From positions 1 to 45,018 of the forward strand of contig NZ_JADEXE010000017.1 in assembly GCF_015207265.1 (NCBI RefSeq): DNA of 45,018 bases. The letters run 5' to 3'. Position numbers and translations under genes: made by a program. This DNA comes from Nodosilinea sp. LEGE 07298 (GTDB lineage Bacteria > Cyanobacteriota > Cyanobacteriia > Phormidesmidales > Phormidesmidaceae). Positions 18,524-28,300 of this stretch are shown here, piece by piece (the stretch's first letter is position 1; every line of letters starts with the position of its first letter). Below the pieces are notes generated by a model. It had not been told where the DNA came from and made no database searches. It was given only the letters and a program-made list of their open reading frames with translations.

Positions 18524-20421
18524 TCGGTTGTGGTATTTTGCTCCTCAACTACCAAAGGGCAAGGGCTACCATCATTGGTCTCGGGAGGCACTAGACCAAC
18601 GATATGAGGGACGGGGCGAGGAATATAACCCACCAAAGAATCACCCTGATAGGCCAACGAGGTGCTAGCCCCCGAATCAAGCATGACGGCATCTCGCAAG
18701 CCCGATTGGTGCAGCATTTCTCCCAGCTTTACGGAATCCACCATGGTATGGGTTACCCCTACCACTGCCTGACCAGCGGTATTAATGCCCCAAAAAGCGC
18801 GATGGCGGCGGGCATCATAATCAAACAGGCTGCCAAAGCTGCTGGCGGGCTGAGGTAAACCGTCTTTAACCAGCCAGGCCGCTGCTACGAAAGCGTCGGT
18901 TACGCCGGGCAGTTCCCGCACTAGCCCAGCCAGGGCGTTGTGGCGATTGGCCTCAAAGGGCACAAACAACACCTGATGAGGCGCAATTAGCACCAGGGGA
19001 CGACCGTTGAGTCTAGGGGTTTCGCCGCCGTAGCCAGGGATAAACTGTCGGGTGCTTTGGCTCAGCACTGGGCCAATCATCACATTGGAGTCTAGATATT
19101 CAAGGGAGAAAAACCCGCCATCAACTGCTCCAGCAAGATTGGTACCCGCCATTATGTCCGGTAGTTGGTAGCGGCTGTTGGCATGGATGGTCACTGGTTG
19201 CCCACCCGTGATGAGGGAAAATGACTGATTCTCCCAGTCTACTTTTTGGACGGCTACGGGAGTATTAAAGTTAAATTCTGAATCGGCTACTGCAACCGGC
19301 GCAACACTGGGGGTAGGGGGGCCGCCCCAAGCCTGATCGACTAGCGCCGCTAGACTTGACTGGCCAAAGCGCTCAATCGCTAGCAGCGACTCTGAGGCTC
19401 CGGCAAACTGCTCATTTTGCTCGCGCATAGTAAACGCAGCCAGGTATCCAGCATCGGCTACAGCCTGAGCTACCCGCTCATCGTAGTGGCCGGTGGGGTA
19501 GCTAAAGTAGCGAATGGGCACACCCAACTCGCTCTCTAGCCTCCGCTTCGACTCAACCACCTCGTAGACCAGATCATCGTCGCTGAGGGTACGAAGGTCA
19601 GCCGGATGCGTAACGCTATGCGAGGCAATGGTCACCAGAGGATCGGTCGCCATAGTCTTGATCTGCTCCCAGGTTAGGGTCGATCGACCAGCCACATCAC
19701 CGTCTACCTTGCCCGGAAAAACAAAAAACGTAGCGGGTACCTGATACTTCTGCAAGAGTGGATAGACATGCTCGTAGTGGCCTACGTAGCCGTCATCAAA
19801 GGTAATCAGCACTGGTTTTTCGGGCAGAGGGGCACCCGTACGCAAATGCTGCACGAGCTGATCTGGGCTAATGGGCGTAAGGCCGTTGTCCAGAATGGTT
19901 TGCAGATGAGCTTCGAAGTCAGCAGGAGTAAGGTCAAAAAAGACTTCAGGCGGTTCGAGGACATCGTGGTACATCAAGACTGGCACCCGCGCTTCTGCAG
20001 CTTGGGGATGAAGGCTGGGCCAGGGGGCTGCCCCTAGCTGGGCGATCGCCTGTGTCCCTAGAGTTTGCGAAGCGCTCCCTAAATTAACCCCTTGAAAGAG
20101 TTTTTCGCCTTTAGGGCTAGAAATTCTCATCTCGTCTAGACCCAAGGGACGGCGGCATAGCCGCTCGCTGCTAACCGCAGTAGGAAAGGCGTCAACTCCT
20201 GGTGCGTCAATTAAAGCAAACAGTTGAGTGTCTAATGCTTGGGGTTGATCGGCGGAACTGGGTGCAGCACCGACAACATCGCCCATCGTGATAGCCCCTG
20301 TACTCAGTGCTCCTACTAGGGACACGGCTGCTCCTAACAAAAACGCTGCTGACCCCATAGTCAGCAGTGCCCGTGCCTTTGATGGCTTTGTACCGGATAT
20401 TTTCTTAGCGCTCTTGCCCAT
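18517..20421 (-). CDS. polysaccharide deacetylase (NodB) fused to phosphodiester glycosidase (NAGPA) domain
   Basis: A 634-residue exported protein with two catalytic modules. An N-terminal hydrophobic segment (about 20-46) follows a Lys-rich start and acts as signal or anchor. The NodB domain (about 145-345) contains VPVLMYHDVLEP, LITFDDGY (Asp 209-210) and SHSVTHP (His 268 and 272), the metal-binding Asp-His-His set of CE4 de-N-acetylases. The C-terminal part (about 380-620) contains VDGGFFS, the GPVLS turn and VMLDSGASTSLAY, which mark a NAGPA (phosphodiester glycosidase) domain. Together they suggest remodelling of a cell-wall or extracellular glycan: deacetylation plus hydrolysis of a sugar phosphodiester. 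AGGAGG precedes the ATG at 20421 by seven bases. The substrate is unknown. Confidence 0.88.
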   Translation of the reverse strand: MGKSAKKISGTKPSKARALLTMGSAAFLLGAAVSLVGALSTGAITMGDVVGAAPSSADQPQALDTQLFALIDAPGVDAFPTAVSSERLCRRPLGLDEMRISSPKGEKLFQGVNLGSASQTLGTQAIAQLGAAPWPSLHPQAAEARVPVLMYHDVLEPPEVFFDLTPADFEAHLQTILDNGLTPISPDQLVQHLRTGAPLPEKPVLITFDDGYVGHYEHVYPLLQKYQVPATFFVFPGKVDGDVAGRSTLTWEQIKTMATDPLVTIASHSVTHPADLRTLSDDDLVYEVVESKRRLESELGVPIRYFSYPTGHYDERVAQAVADAGYLAAFTMREQNEQFAGASESLLAIERFGQSSLAALVDQAWGGPPTPSVAPVAVADSEFNFNTPVAVQKVDWENQSFSLITGGQPVTIHANSRYQLPDIMAGTNLAGAVDGGFFSLEYLDSNVMIGPVLSQSTRQFIPGYGGETPRLNGRPLVLIAPHQVLFVPFEANRHNALAGLVRELPGVTDAFVAAAWLVKDGLPQPASSFGSLFDYDARRHRAFWGINTAGQAVVGVTHTMVDSVKLGEMLHQSGLRDAVMLDSGASTSLAYQGDSLVGYIPRPVPHIVGLVPPETNDGSPCPLVVEEQNTTTER

Positions 20422-20617
20422 CTCTAAACCTCCTCACCAGAACCTTAGCTCCGGCCAAAACCCATTACATATTACTGAGGAAAACTGACTTTGTTCGATT
20501 AAAGCGGTCTGTTTTTTGGTTAAGGAACCGTTAATTCTGGCCCTATCAACGAGGCCTTTTCTAACCCCAGGCTAGGACGTAGTATGAAACAACCCCATTG
20601 CGCGATCGCTCTTCTTC

Positions 20618-21529
20618 ATGACTGTCACCATCGCTTACCTAGGGCCTGAGGGCACCTATTCCCAATTGGCGGCTCTAGCCTATAGCCTCAACCTAGAACA
20701 ACACGTGGGCCAACCTGTAGAGCTGAGGGCTACACCCAGCATTCCTAGCGCTATGCAGGCAACCGCCGAGGGGTTAACCAACCTCACCATAGTACCGGTC
20801 GAAAACTCAACCGAAGGGGGAGTTACAACCACCCTCGACACCCTTTGGCAGCTCCAGCAGCTAAAAATTCATCACGCGATGGTCATGCCTATTCGCCACG
20901 GTCTGCTATCGCAAGCCAAAGACCCGGCGGTCATCAGCATAGTTTACTCTCATCCCCAGGCGCTTTCTCAATGCCAATTCTGGCTTGAGCGCAACCTACC
21001 TCAGGCCAAGCTGATGGCAACTCGTTCTACAACAGAGGCCCTCGAACACCTAGCCGACAATGAGGCGGTAGCCGCGATTTCTTCAGAATGGGCTGCTCAA
21101 CTCTATAATCTGCCCATTCTGGCCCATAACATCAATGACCACACTGACAACTGCACTAAGTTCTGGGTGCTCAAGCGCAGCGATCCAGAGGATCAAAGCC
21201 CCAACGGACAATATACGTCTTTGGCCTTTAGCCTTCCCATCAATGGCCCCGGTGCTCTGCTCAAACCCCTAGAAGTGTTCGCTCGATACGGCATTAACCT
21301 TAGCCGTATCGAATCACGCCCTACCAAACGATCGCTGGGGGAGTACCTCTTTTTTGTAGATTTAGAAATCAGTGGCTATAGTTCAACCGGACAGCAGGCC
21401 ATTAACGAACTTCTAGCCTGTACCGAAACCCTAATTAATTTCGGCACCTATAACTTAGTCACCGTAGACCCTAGCCTAGCGGCTACCAAAGCTAAAGCCC
21501 AGTCTTCTCCTACTCAAGCACTTCTTTGA
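20618..21529 (+). CDS. pheA: prephenate dehydratase
   Basis: This enzyme converts prephenate to phenylpyruvate for phenylalanine synthesis, in the cytosol. The 303-residue product has the bacterial monofunctional layout. The catalytic PDT domain (1-185) includes YLGPEGTYSQLAA, VPVENSTEGGVTTTLD and the DNCTKFWVL motif, where the Thr of TKF/TRF is essential. A C-terminal ACT domain (about 205-285) carries the Phe-sensing LSRIESRPTK segment, which suggests feedback inhibition. There is no chorismate mutase domain. Its last 20 bases overlap the end of the convergent LON-domain gene. A GCGATCGC lies just upstream of the start. Confidence 0.96.
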   Translation: MTVTIAYLGPEGTYSQLAALAYSLNLEQHVGQPVELRATPSIPSAMQATAEGLTNLTIVPVENSTEGGVTTTLDTLWQLQQLKIHHAMVMPIRHGLLSQAKDPAVISIVYSHPQALSQCQFWLERNLPQAKLMATRSTTEALEHLADNEAVAAISSEWAAQLYNLPILAHNINDHTDNCTKFWVLKRSDPEDQSPNGQYTSLAFSLPINGPGALLKPLEVFARYGINLSRIESRPTKRSLGEYLFFVDLEISGYSSTGQQAINELLACTETLINFGTYNLVTVDPSLAATKAKAQSSPTQALL

Positions 21530-22151
21530 GGGCCGTGCGGGCCGCCAAGTGATTGCGGGTAGAGGTTAAGATCTCGGCTTCACGTTCTAAACGCACGCTG
21601 GTGTCATCCATCTCTAGCAGAGCCTGCTGTTCTAGGGCGACCCCATGCAGATTGCTCGCTACCCAGTAGGACAGCTCAACGGGAATATCAGGAATATTGT
21701 CGGGCAGATCAATATCCTGGTTGGTGAGCTTAGCCGACAGGTGCACTACATCGCGTAGCAGACGGTCAACGTCCGAGGCAAGAGGGCTGAGGTCTTGATC
21801 AGCGGGCTTGTCTTCTACCCACTCTACGAGACCAACTCGATAGGGCTTTTCGCGGAGATAGCTAAGCACACGGAACCGCTGCTGACCAATGGTAAGAATC
21901 TTCAAGCGATCGTCAGGCAGCCGCTGATAGTGAAGAATTTCAGCGCAGCAACCAACTTGGGCTGGATGGCCCGTAGCCGGGTCTAACATCAACACTCCAA
22001 AACGGCGATCGCTTTGAAGAATTGTATTCATCATAATCCTGTAGCGGGGCTCAAACACATGAAGCGGCAGGTGCCTCCCCGGAAACAAAACCAGCTCAGG
22101 TAATGGAAAAAGTGGGAGTTCTCGCACAGATATGGACTCAGAGAATGCCAT
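21510..22151 (-). CDS. LON substrate-binding-domain protein
   Basis: A 213-residue protein consisting only of the LON N-terminal (substrate-binding) domain, without AAA+ or protease parts. It opens with VRELPLFPLPELVLFPG and LPLHVFEPRYR, the family signature, followed by FGVLMLDP and the RLKILTIGQQRFRVLSY strand. Such stand-alone proteins are widespread in cyanobacteria and plant chloroplasts; their role is not well defined. No zinc-finger (RING) part is present. The ATG at 22151 starts directly at the conserved domain. The 3' end overlaps pheA by 20 bases tail to tail. Confidence 0.9.
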   Translation of the reverse strand: MAFSESISVRELPLFPLPELVLFPGRHLPLHVFEPRYRIMMNTILQSDRRFGVLMLDPATGHPAQVGCCAEILHYQRLPDDRLKILTIGQQRFRVLSYLREKPYRVGLVEWVEDKPADQDLSPLASDVDRLLRDVVHLSAKLTNQDIDLPDNIPDIPVELSYWVASNLHGVALEQQALLEMDDTSVRLEREAEILTSTRNHLAARTALKEVLE

Positions 22152-22300
22152 TATCGCCTCTTGCGGGTTTCAAGCACGCCGTGCCGTAGCAAGGCAGGCT
22201 GTAACACTTGTTTACACAAAGACATTCTAACCCAACTCCCCTGCAAAATGCCGGTTATAAGGGCGTTACTCACCCAGCTTATTCCTCGCGACAGACCCAA

Positions 22301-22331
22301 AAGAGCCCGCTAAATATAACTATCTAGCGGG
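22301..22331 (-). terminator. intrinsic terminator after rpsJ
   Basis: On the minus strand a CCCGCTA/TAGCGGG stem with a 12-base loop is followed by CTCTTTTGGG, 15 bases after the rpsJ stop codon. It has the right place, GC-rich stem and short U-tract to end the ribosomal-protein operon. Confidence 0.75.
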
Positions 22332-22346
22332 TAAAACAAGTCTGGT

Positions 22347-22664
22347 CTAAAGCTTCACTTCGATATCTACCCCAGCAGGCAAATCCAGCTTCATTAAAGC
22401 GTCAATCGTTTTAGATGAGGGCTGATAGATATCAATAATTCTGCGATGAGTTCGGCTCTCAAAGTGCTCACGGGAGTCCTTGTCGACGTGGGGAGAGCGC
22501 AGCACGCAGTAGATTCGGCGTTTGGTAGGCAGAGGAATAGGACCAATTGCTGTAGCGTTGGTGCGATTGGCGGTATCAACGATTTTTTCGCAGGAGGTGT
22601 CAAGTAACCTGCGGTCAAAGGCCTTTAAGCGAATGCGAATCTTTTGTTGCTGAATAGTAGCCAT
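22347..22664 (-). CDS. rpsJ: 30S ribosomal protein S10
   Basis: S10 is part of the head of the small ribosomal subunit and, as NusE, of transcription antitermination complexes. The 105-residue product is full length: [40 protein letters not shown] and the C-terminal [13 protein letters not shown]. It is the last gene of the minus-strand str-type operon (rpsL, rpsG, fusA, tuf, rpsJ), an order common in cyanobacteria, where rpsJ sits beside tuf. An intrinsic terminator between tuf and rpsJ suggests that rpsJ is reached only by read-through or by its own promoter in the 60 bases between that hairpin and the start codon. Confidence 0.98.
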   Translation of the reverse strand: MATIQQQKIRIRLKAFDRRLLDTSCEKIVDTANRTNATAIGPIPLPTKRRIYCVLRSPHVDKDSREHFESRTHRRIIDIYQPSSKTIDALMKLDLPAGVDIEVKL

Positions 22665-22720
22665 AGGTCTGAGAAAAATAAATTGTCTAGGTACAGAACG
22701 GAACCGAAAACTTTAGAGAC

Positions 22721-22759
22721 AAAAGACAGGAGTGAACACCTTAGATGATCACTCCTGTC
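22721..22759 (-). terminator. intrinsic terminator between tuf and rpsJ
   Basis: GACAGGAGTGA and TCACTCCTGTC form a perfect 11-bp stem with a 13-base loop. On the minus strand the stem runs straight into TTTTG. It begins 21 bases after the tuf stop codon. Form and position are those of a rho-independent terminator or attenuator inside the operon. Confidence 0.85.
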
Positions 22760-22779
22760 CCTTAGAAGCTAGCGCTAGA

Positions 22780-24009
22780 CTACTTCAGAATTTTGGAGAC
22801 CACGCCCGCTCCCACGGTGCGGCCACCTTCACGAATAGCGAAGCGCATTCCCTGCTCAATAGCGATAGGGTTGATGAGTTCTACGGTCATCTTAATGCGA
22901 TCGCCAGGCATAACCATTTCAGCATCACTCCCATCATCAGCAGTGAAAGCGACGATGCTACCGGTCACGTCGGTGGTGCGCACGTAGAACTGAGGCTTGT
23001 AGCCGGGGAAGAAAGGAGTATGACGACCACCCTCCTCTTTCTTGAGGATATACACCTCCGACTCAAATTGAGTGTGAGGTGTAATGCTGCCAGGCTTGGC
23101 CAGCACCATGCCACGCTCAATGTCTTCTTTCTGCACACCGCGCAGCAGCAGACCTACGTTGTCTCCAGCCATTCCTTCGTCCAGAGTTTTCTGGAACATC
23201 TCCACTCCGGTTACGGTGGTGTTGCGAGTGTCGCGAATGCCAACTAGCTCGACAGTTTCACCGACCTTAACCTTCCCGCGTTCAATTCGCCCGGTTGCGA
23301 CCGTGCCCCGACCAGTAATCGAGAAGACATCCTCAACGGCCATTAGGAATGGCTTGTCAATGTCACGCTCGGGAGTGGGGATGTAATCATCAACGCTATC
23401 CATCAGCGCCAAAATTTTATCAACCCATTCATTGTCACCACGGCTGATAGCGGGGGTAGTGGTCAAAGCTTCAACAGCCAGCAGAGCAGAGCCCGAGGTA
23501 ATAGGAATATCATCGCCGGGAAAATCATAGGAGCTAAGCAACTCACGGACTTCCAGTTCTACCAGCTCCAGTAGCTCTTCATCGTCAACCTGGTCTTGCT
23601 TGTTCAAGAAGACAACAATGCTAGGTACGCCCACCTGCTTAGCCAGCAGAATGTGCTCCCGAGTTTGAGGCATGGGGCCATCAGCAGCAGAACATACCAA
23701 AATGGCACCGTCCATTTGAGCTGCACCAGTGATCATGTTCTTCACATAGTCAGCGTGGCCAGGGCAGTCAACGTGGGCGTAGTGGCGATTTTCGGTCTCG
23801 TACTCCACGTGGGCCGTGTTGATGGTAATACCACGGGCCTTCTCTTCGGGGGCCGCATCGATCTCGTCATATTTACGAGCCTTAGCGCCACCAGCCGCTG
23901 CCAGCGTCATGGTGATAGCAGCCGTCAGAGTGGTCTTACCATGGTCAACGTGACCAATGGTGCCGATGTTGACGTGGGGTTTATTGCGTTCAAACTTTTC
24001 GCGTGCCAT
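22780..24009 (-). CDS. tuf: translation elongation factor Tu
   Basis: EF-Tu carries aminoacyl-tRNA to the ribosome as a GTP complex. The 409-residue product is complete: domain 1 has [14 protein letters not shown] (P-loop), [12 protein letters not shown] and NKQDQVDD; domains 2 and 3 follow to the typical end [13 protein letters not shown]. The 409-residue length, with the short cyanobacterial insertion after NKQD, agrees with cyanobacterial and plastid EF-Tu. An AAAGGA lies before the ATG. It follows fusA by 23 bases and is clearly in the same operon. Confidence 0.98.
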   Translation of the reverse strand: MAREKFERNKPHVNIGTIGHVDHGKTTLTAAITMTLAAAGGAKARKYDEIDAAPEEKARGITINTAHVEYETENRHYAHVDCPGHADYVKNMITGAAQMDGAILVCSAADGPMPQTREHILLAKQVGVPSIVVFLNKQDQVDDEELLELVELEVRELLSSYDFPGDDIPITSGSALLAVEALTTTPAISRGDNEWVDKILALMDSVDDYIPTPERDIDKPFLMAVEDVFSITGRGTVATGRIERGKVKVGETVELVGIRDTRNTTVTGVEMFQKTLDEGMAGDNVGLLLRGVQKEDIERGMVLAKPGSITPHTQFESEVYILKKEEGGRHTPFFPGYKPQFYVRTTDVTGSIVAFTADDGSDAEMVMPGDRIKMTVELINPIAIEQGMRFAIREGGRTVGAGVVSKILK

Positions 24010-24032
24010 TTACGTTACTTGTCCTTTCCTTT

Positions 24033-26108
24033 CTAAGCGTTCCCAGTGTTTTTAGAGATAATGGCCTCAGCCACGTTTCGAGGAACCTCGCCATAATGGC
24101 TGAATTCCATCGAAAAAATGCCCCGACCCTGCGTTTTTGAGCGAATGTCGGTAGCATAACCAAACATCTCAGCTAGGGGAACATGGGCTGTAACTTTTGC
24201 AACGCCAACTTCTGTTCCCATACCCTCGATCTGGCCCCGGCGGGAGTTTAGATCTCCCATGACGTCGCCCAGAAAATCTTCTGGAACTTCAACCTCGACC
24301 TTCATGATCGGCTCTAGAAGGACAGGAGACGCCTTCAAGACGGCTTCCTTCATCGCCATTGACCCAGCGATTTTAAAAGCCATCTCTGATGAGTCTACAT
24401 CGTGATAAGACCCATCGACCAGAGTAACCTTTAAATCAATTACCGGGTACCCAGCTAGGATACCAGATCCGCAGGCCTCTTTCATGCCTTGTTCGGCGGG
24501 AGAGATATATTCTTTTGGAATTGTACCTCCCACAATTTTAGACACAAACTCAAAACCGCTACCCTCGTCAGTAGGTTCTACCTCAACGACCACATGACCA
24601 TACTGGCCTTTGCCGCCGCTTTGGCGGATGAACTTACCCTCAGCACTGGTAGGTTTACGAATCGTTTCTCGGTAGGCCACCTGGGGAGCCCCGATATTGG
24701 CTTCGACCTTAAACTCTCGCAGCATGCGGTCTACAAGAATGTCAAGATGAAGCTCCCCCATACCCGCAATCACGGTCTGATTGGTTTCAGGATCAGTACT
24801 GACGCGGAAGGTGGGATCTTCTTCGGATAGGGATTGCAAAGCTTTGGCCAGCTTATCCATATCTTGCTTGGTTTTGGGTTCTACGGCCACTGAGATCACC
24901 GGTTCAGGCACGTAGAGTGATTCCAGCACAATGGGCTCAGCCGGGTCGCAGATGGTGTCGCCAGTAAAAGTCTCTTTAAGGCCAATAGCGGCCCCAAGGT
25001 CACCCGCCCGCAGCTCATCTACTTCGATGCGATCGTCAGCCTTGAGCACAATCAGGCGAGAAATGCGCTCTTTTTTATCCTTGGTGGCGTTATAGATGTA
25101 ACTGCCCTTTTGCAGAACACCGGAGTAAACTCGCACAAAGGTCAGCCGACCGTAAGGATCAGCCATGATCTTAAAAGCCAGAGCCGCAAGGGGAGCATCA
25201 TCATCCGCAGGCCGCTCAGCTAGCTCACCATTGGGCAAATGACCCTGAATAGGAGGAACTTCAAGCGGAGAGGGAAGATAATCTACAACCGCGTCTAAAA
25301 GGATTTGCACTCCCTTATTTTTAAAGGCGGATCCACACAGAACCGGCACAATAGTGCCCTGAATGGTTCCCCGACGTAGTGCCGTCATAATTTCATCTGA
25401 CGACAGTGACTGCCCTTCAAAATATTTTTCCATCAGAGCATCGTCAGTCTCAGACACGGCTTCGACTAACTTGGCACGATGCTCTTCTACCACATCCAGC
25501 ATATCGGCTGGAATCTCGGTATCTTCAAAATTCTGCCCTAAGTCATCGTGATAAATGCGGGCGCGCATGGCAACCAAATCAACCACGCCCTGAAAGTCAT
25601 TTTCACGACCAATAGGAACCTGAATCGGTACCGCATTTGCACCGAGGCGATCGCGCAACTGACCGCACACCTTGAAGAAGTCGGCCCCGGTGCGATCCAT
25701 TTTATTAACAAAGGCAATGCGAGGAACTTGGTAGCGATTGGCCTGACGCCACACAGTTTCTGATTGAGGCTGCACGCCTCCCACCGAGTCAAATACAGCG
25801 ATTACCCCATCTAACACACGCATGGAGCGCTCAACTTCGATCGTGAAGTCGACGTGTCCAGGGGTATCGAGAATATTAATTTGGTGATCTTGCCAAGTAG
25901 TGCTGATAGCCGCGGCCGTGATGGTAATACCGCGTTCTCGCTCCTGCTCCATCCAGTCGGTTACAGCAGTACCGTCATGTACCTCGCCAATTTTATGCAC
26001 GATACCCGAGTAGAACAGGATGCGCTCTGTGGTGGTGGTTTTGCCAGCGTCAATGTGAGCAGCAATACCAATATTTCTAACCCGCTTTAGGGGCGTTGTC
26101 CTTGCCAC
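24033..26108 (-). CDS. fusA: translation elongation factor G
   Basis: EF-G drives ribosomal translocation with GTP. The 691-residue product starts [18 protein letters not shown] and contains [19 protein letters not shown] (P-loop), [31 protein letters not shown], and the domain IV segment [19 protein letters not shown] chose the GTG at 26108: TAAGGAGGT-like bases (26113-26120 on the plus strand) lie six bases upstream and the conserved EF-G sequence begins there. The frame is open to 26324, but that part overlaps rpsG and is unlike EF-G. Several EF-G paralogues exist in cyanobacteria; this is the str-operon copy. Confidence 0.97.
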   Translation of the reverse strand: MARTTPLKRVRNIGIAAHIDAGKTTTTERILFYSGIVHKIGEVHDGTAVTDWMEQERERGITITAAAISTTWQDHQINILDTPGHVDFTIEVERSMRVLDGVIAVFDSVGGVQPQSETVWRQANRYQVPRIAFVNKMDRTGADFFKVCGQLRDRLGANAVPIQVPIGRENDFQGVVDLVAMRARIYHDDLGQNFEDTEIPADMLDVVEEHRAKLVEAVSETDDALMEKYFEGQSLSSDEIMTALRRGTIQGTIVPVLCGSAFKNKGVQILLDAVVDYLPSPLEVPPIQGHLPNGELAERPADDDAPLAALAFKIMADPYGRLTFVRVYSGVLQKGSYIYNATKDKKERISRLIVLKADDRIEVDELRAGDLGAAIGLKETFTGDTICDPAEPIVLESLYVPEPVISVAVEPKTKQDMDKLAKALQSLSEEDPTFRVSTDPETNQTVIAGMGELHLDILVDRMLREFKVEANIGAPQVAYRETIRKPTSAEGKFIRQSGGKGQYGHVVVEVEPTDEGSGFEFVSKIVGGTIPKEYISPAEQGMKEACGSGILAGYPVIDLKVTLVDGSYHDVDSSEMAFKIAGSMAMKEAVLKASPVLLEPIMKVEVEVPEDFLGDVMGDLNSRRGQIEGMGTEVGVAKVTAHVPLAEMFGYATDIRSKTQGRGIFSMEFSHYGEVPRNVAEAIISKNTGNA

Positions 26109-26229
26109 AGTTACCTCCTTCGTCATTCTATGGCCAGCTGTTTCGGATACCGGAACAAATTCATTGTAGGAAGCAGAAACAGCGATCGCCAATGAACCTG
26201 ACGCTTCAGGACCATAAAACCGTACGGGT

Positions 26230-26700
26230 TTAGTAGCGATAGTGGGCGAAAGCTTTGTTCGCTTCTGCCATCCGGTGGGTCTCTTCTCGTTTACGGACAG
26301 CACCGCCTGTTTCGTTTGCCGCATCCATTAGCTCGTTGGCTAACTTAATTGCCATCGACTTACCAGGACGCTGGCGAGCAAACTGAGTCAGCCAGCGTAG
26401 GGCTAGGGCCACGCTGCGCTCAGACCGCACTTCCATAGGCACCTGATAGGTAGCTCCACCCACCCGACGAGCCTTGACTTCTACCAGAGGTGACGCATTA
26501 CGCACAGCCCGTTCAAACACGTCCAGAGGATCACCACCACTACGCTCCTTAATGATTGTGAAGGAGTTGTAGATGATTTTGTCAGCCAGAGACTTTTTGC
26601 CACTGGTCATTAGCCGTCGGCTCATCATGGTGATAAGACGGCTGTTGTAGACAGAATCGGGCGGGATAGGACGCTTTTGAACAACGGTACGGCGAGACAT
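26230..26700 (-). CDS. rpsG: 30S ribosomal protein S7
   Basis: S7 nucleates assembly of the head of the 30S subunit by binding the 3' domain of 16S rRNA, and in many bacteria it represses its own operon. The 156-residue product is full length: [56 protein letters not shown] and the ending [13 protein letters not shown]. It lies between rpsL (185 bases upstream) and fusA (121 bases downstream) in the str operon. Confidence 0.98.
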   Translation of the reverse strand: MSRRTVVQKRPIPPDSVYNSRLITMMSRRLMTSGKKSLADKIIYNSFTIIKERSGGDPLDVFERAVRNASPLVEVKARRVGGATYQVPMEVRSERSVALALRWLTQFARQRPGKSMAIKLANELMDAANETGGAVRKREETHRMAEANKAFAHYRY

Positions 26701-26885
26701 GATCTAAATTCCAGTAGCTATAAGGCTGTGTAGCTGAACCGACAAAAGTACTCAATTCAAGACAAGCCTAGTCAGGCTTATCCAGCATTAGACAAGAACA
26801 GGGATTAGGCGATTGCTGTGGCTAACGCTCTCAAAGCGATTGAAGCTTGTCAAGCGACTAAACACTTTTCATCCTCAGGGTTTCT

Positions 26886-27266
26886 TTAGGAGGCTTTCTT
26901 AGGACGCTTAGCCCCGTATTTGGAACGCCCCTGGCGACGATCTTTCACGCCAGCAGTATCAAGGGTGCCGCGAATAATGTGGTAACGAACCCCAGGAAGA
27001 TCTTTGACCCGGCCGCCACGAATCATGACTACGGAGTGTTCTTGCAAGTTATGACCGATACCAGGGATGTAGGCCGTAACCTCAAAGCCAGAGGTCAAGC
27101 GAACCCGCGCCACTTTCCGTAGAGCTGAGTTTGGTTTCTTAGGAGTGGTGGTATAGACCCGAGTGCAAACCCCCCGACGCTGGGGACAGCTCTTTAGGGC
27201 AGGGGACTTAGTTTTCTTCTCGGCTTTTTGGCGCTCACTCCGGATGAGTTGCTGAATCGTGGGCAT
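26886..27266 (-). CDS. rpsL: 30S ribosomal protein S12
   Basis: S12 sits at the decoding centre and helps set translational accuracy; it is the streptomycin-resistance protein. The 126-residue product is complete: [38 protein letters not shown] (Lys in the TPKKPN loop, the site of classic resistance changes, is wild type), [20 protein letters not shown] and [14 protein letters not shown]. It is the first gene of the str operon on the minus strand; the promoter is expected in the 110 bases upstream, before hesB. Confidence 0.98.
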   Translation of the reverse strand: MPTIQQLIRSERQKAEKKTKSPALKSCPQRRGVCTRVYTTTPKKPNSALRKVARVRLTSGFEVTAYIPGIGHNLQEHSVVMIRGGRVKDLPGVRYHIIRGTLDTAGVKDRRQGRSKYGAKRPKKAS

Positions 27267-27379
27267 AGGATGCTTGTTGTGCTACGGCGGGTGGACTCAA
27301 GTTTTCACAAGATCTAATGCTAGCACTGCGAATTGGCTTTGGTCAAATGTGACGACTTTGATTAGTAAGGTGCCCTTGG

Positions 27380-27772
27380 CTAGCCCGTTGGCAAACCGCC
27401 AGTACAGTCTTGGCTAACGGGAGCGTTAGAGTTGAGCGAGAAGGCGTTTCCGCAGCCGCAGGTGCGCTGGGCCAGGGGATTGATAAAGCGGAATCCTCCG
27501 CCCATGAGGTCTTCGGCATAGTCAATCGTGAGATCTTGCAGGAGATCTAAATCACCTGATGGTATCGCTAGGCTGATGCCATCACAGTCTACGGTTGTTG
27601 CTGTGTCAGCATTGGGGCATGTGGCTCCGGCCCTGAGGCGATAGGTCCATTCGGCGCAGCCGCCCGGCTCCAGCGTAAGGCAAGCCTGGGGCAGATGGTG
27701 AGTACTGCCAGTGGCCTGCCGAGCTAGCAACCGCTTGATTTCCTGAGCGGCGGCGGGGCGAATGTGAATCAT
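27380..27772 (-). CDS. HesB/IscA-family iron-sulfur cluster protein
   Basis: A 130-residue A-type carrier protein, involved in building or moving Fe-S clusters. The N-terminus MIHIRPAAAQEIKRLLA, a central LTLEPGGCAEWTYRLR strand with the first Cys, and the C-terminal NPLAQRTCGCGNAFSL with the paired Cys (CGCG) give the three-cysteine cluster site. I chose the ATG at 27772; the frame continues to a TTG at 27787, where the only sequence upstream is the cupin terminator. The gene follows that terminator and precedes rpsL on the same strand by 113 bases. Its role in nitrogen fixation (HesB) versus general assembly (IscA/SufA) cannot be decided. Confidence 0.88.
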   Translation of the reverse strand: MIHIRPAAAQEIKRLLARQATGSTHHLPQACLTLEPGGCAEWTYRLRAGATCPNADTATTVDCDGISLAIPSGDLDLLQDLTIDYAEDLMGGGFRFINPLAQRTCGCGNAFSLNSNAPVSQDCTGGLPTG

Positions 27773-27785
27773 GGACGGTAGCGAC

Positions 27786-27824
27786 AAAAAACGGCGATAC
27801 CGCTGAGCTTAGCACTATCGCCGT
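27786..27824 (-). terminator. intrinsic terminator after the cupin gene
   Basis: ACGGCGATA pairs with TATCGCCGT (9 bp), with an inner GCT/AGC pair in the loop, and the minus strand continues into TTTTTG. It lies about 57 bases after the cupin stop codon and just before the hesB start. This is a classic rho-independent terminator. Confidence 0.85.
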
Positions 27825-27880
27825 GGACTATTTAAGGTTGTTTAACTTGCTTAGAATTGGGTAAACGGATCGAGCAAAGC

Positions 27881-28300
27881 TTAAACCGTTTCAACGCGAG
27901 AGTAGTCGTCTTGAAAGCGAACAATGTCGTCTTCACCTAAATATTCGCCGTTTTGAACCTCAATCAGCACCAAGGGAATAACGCCCACATTCTCAAGGCG
28001 GTGCTGAGTGCAGGGAGGGACATAGGTGGATTGATTGCTGGAAAGCAAAATTTCGTTATCGCCACAGACCACTTTCGCGGTACCTGAGACTACAATCCAG
28101 TGCTCGCTGCGATGATGGTGCATTTGCAAGCTGAGGCGATGGCCGGATTTGACTTCTATCCGCTTAATTTTGTAGCCACGGCCCTCTTCTAATACCGTAT
28201 AGCAACCCCAGGGCCGCAAGCCTGTTTCAGCAATTTCTTTACCGTTGCTGGTGGCCAGGGCCAACGCAGAGGGCTGAATTGACTCTTCCAATTTTGGCAT
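27881..28300 (-). CDS. cupin-domain mannose-6-phosphate isomerase-type protein
   Basis: A 139-residue single-cupin protein resembling the C-terminal isomerase domain of bifunctional GDP-mannose pyrophosphorylase/phosphomannose isomerase (type II PMI). Visible features are the RPWGCYTVLEEGRGYKIKRI entry, SLQMHHHRSEHWIVVSGTA (metal-binding His and Glu), YVPPCTQHRLEN and LVLIEVQNGEYLGEDDIVRF. The pyrophosphorylase domain is absent, as is common in cyanobacteria. The likely role is interconversion of fructose-6-P and mannose-6-P for GDP-mannose and surface glycans, or a related cupin function. The ATG at 28300 has a GGAGAA ahead of it. It is followed by its own terminator. Confidence 0.87.
   Translation of the reverse strand: MPKLEESIQPSALALATSNGKEIAETGLRPWGCYTVLEEGRGYKIKRIEVKSGHRLSLQMHHHRSEHWIVVSGTAKVVCGDNEILLSSNQSTYVPPCTQHRLENVGVIPLVLIEVQNGEYLGEDDIVRFQDDYSRVETV

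Noticed and set aside
26109-26324. N-terminal extension of EF-G
   Set aside because: It overlaps rpsG; a strong ribosome-binding site directly precedes the GTG at 26108, where conserved sequence begins.
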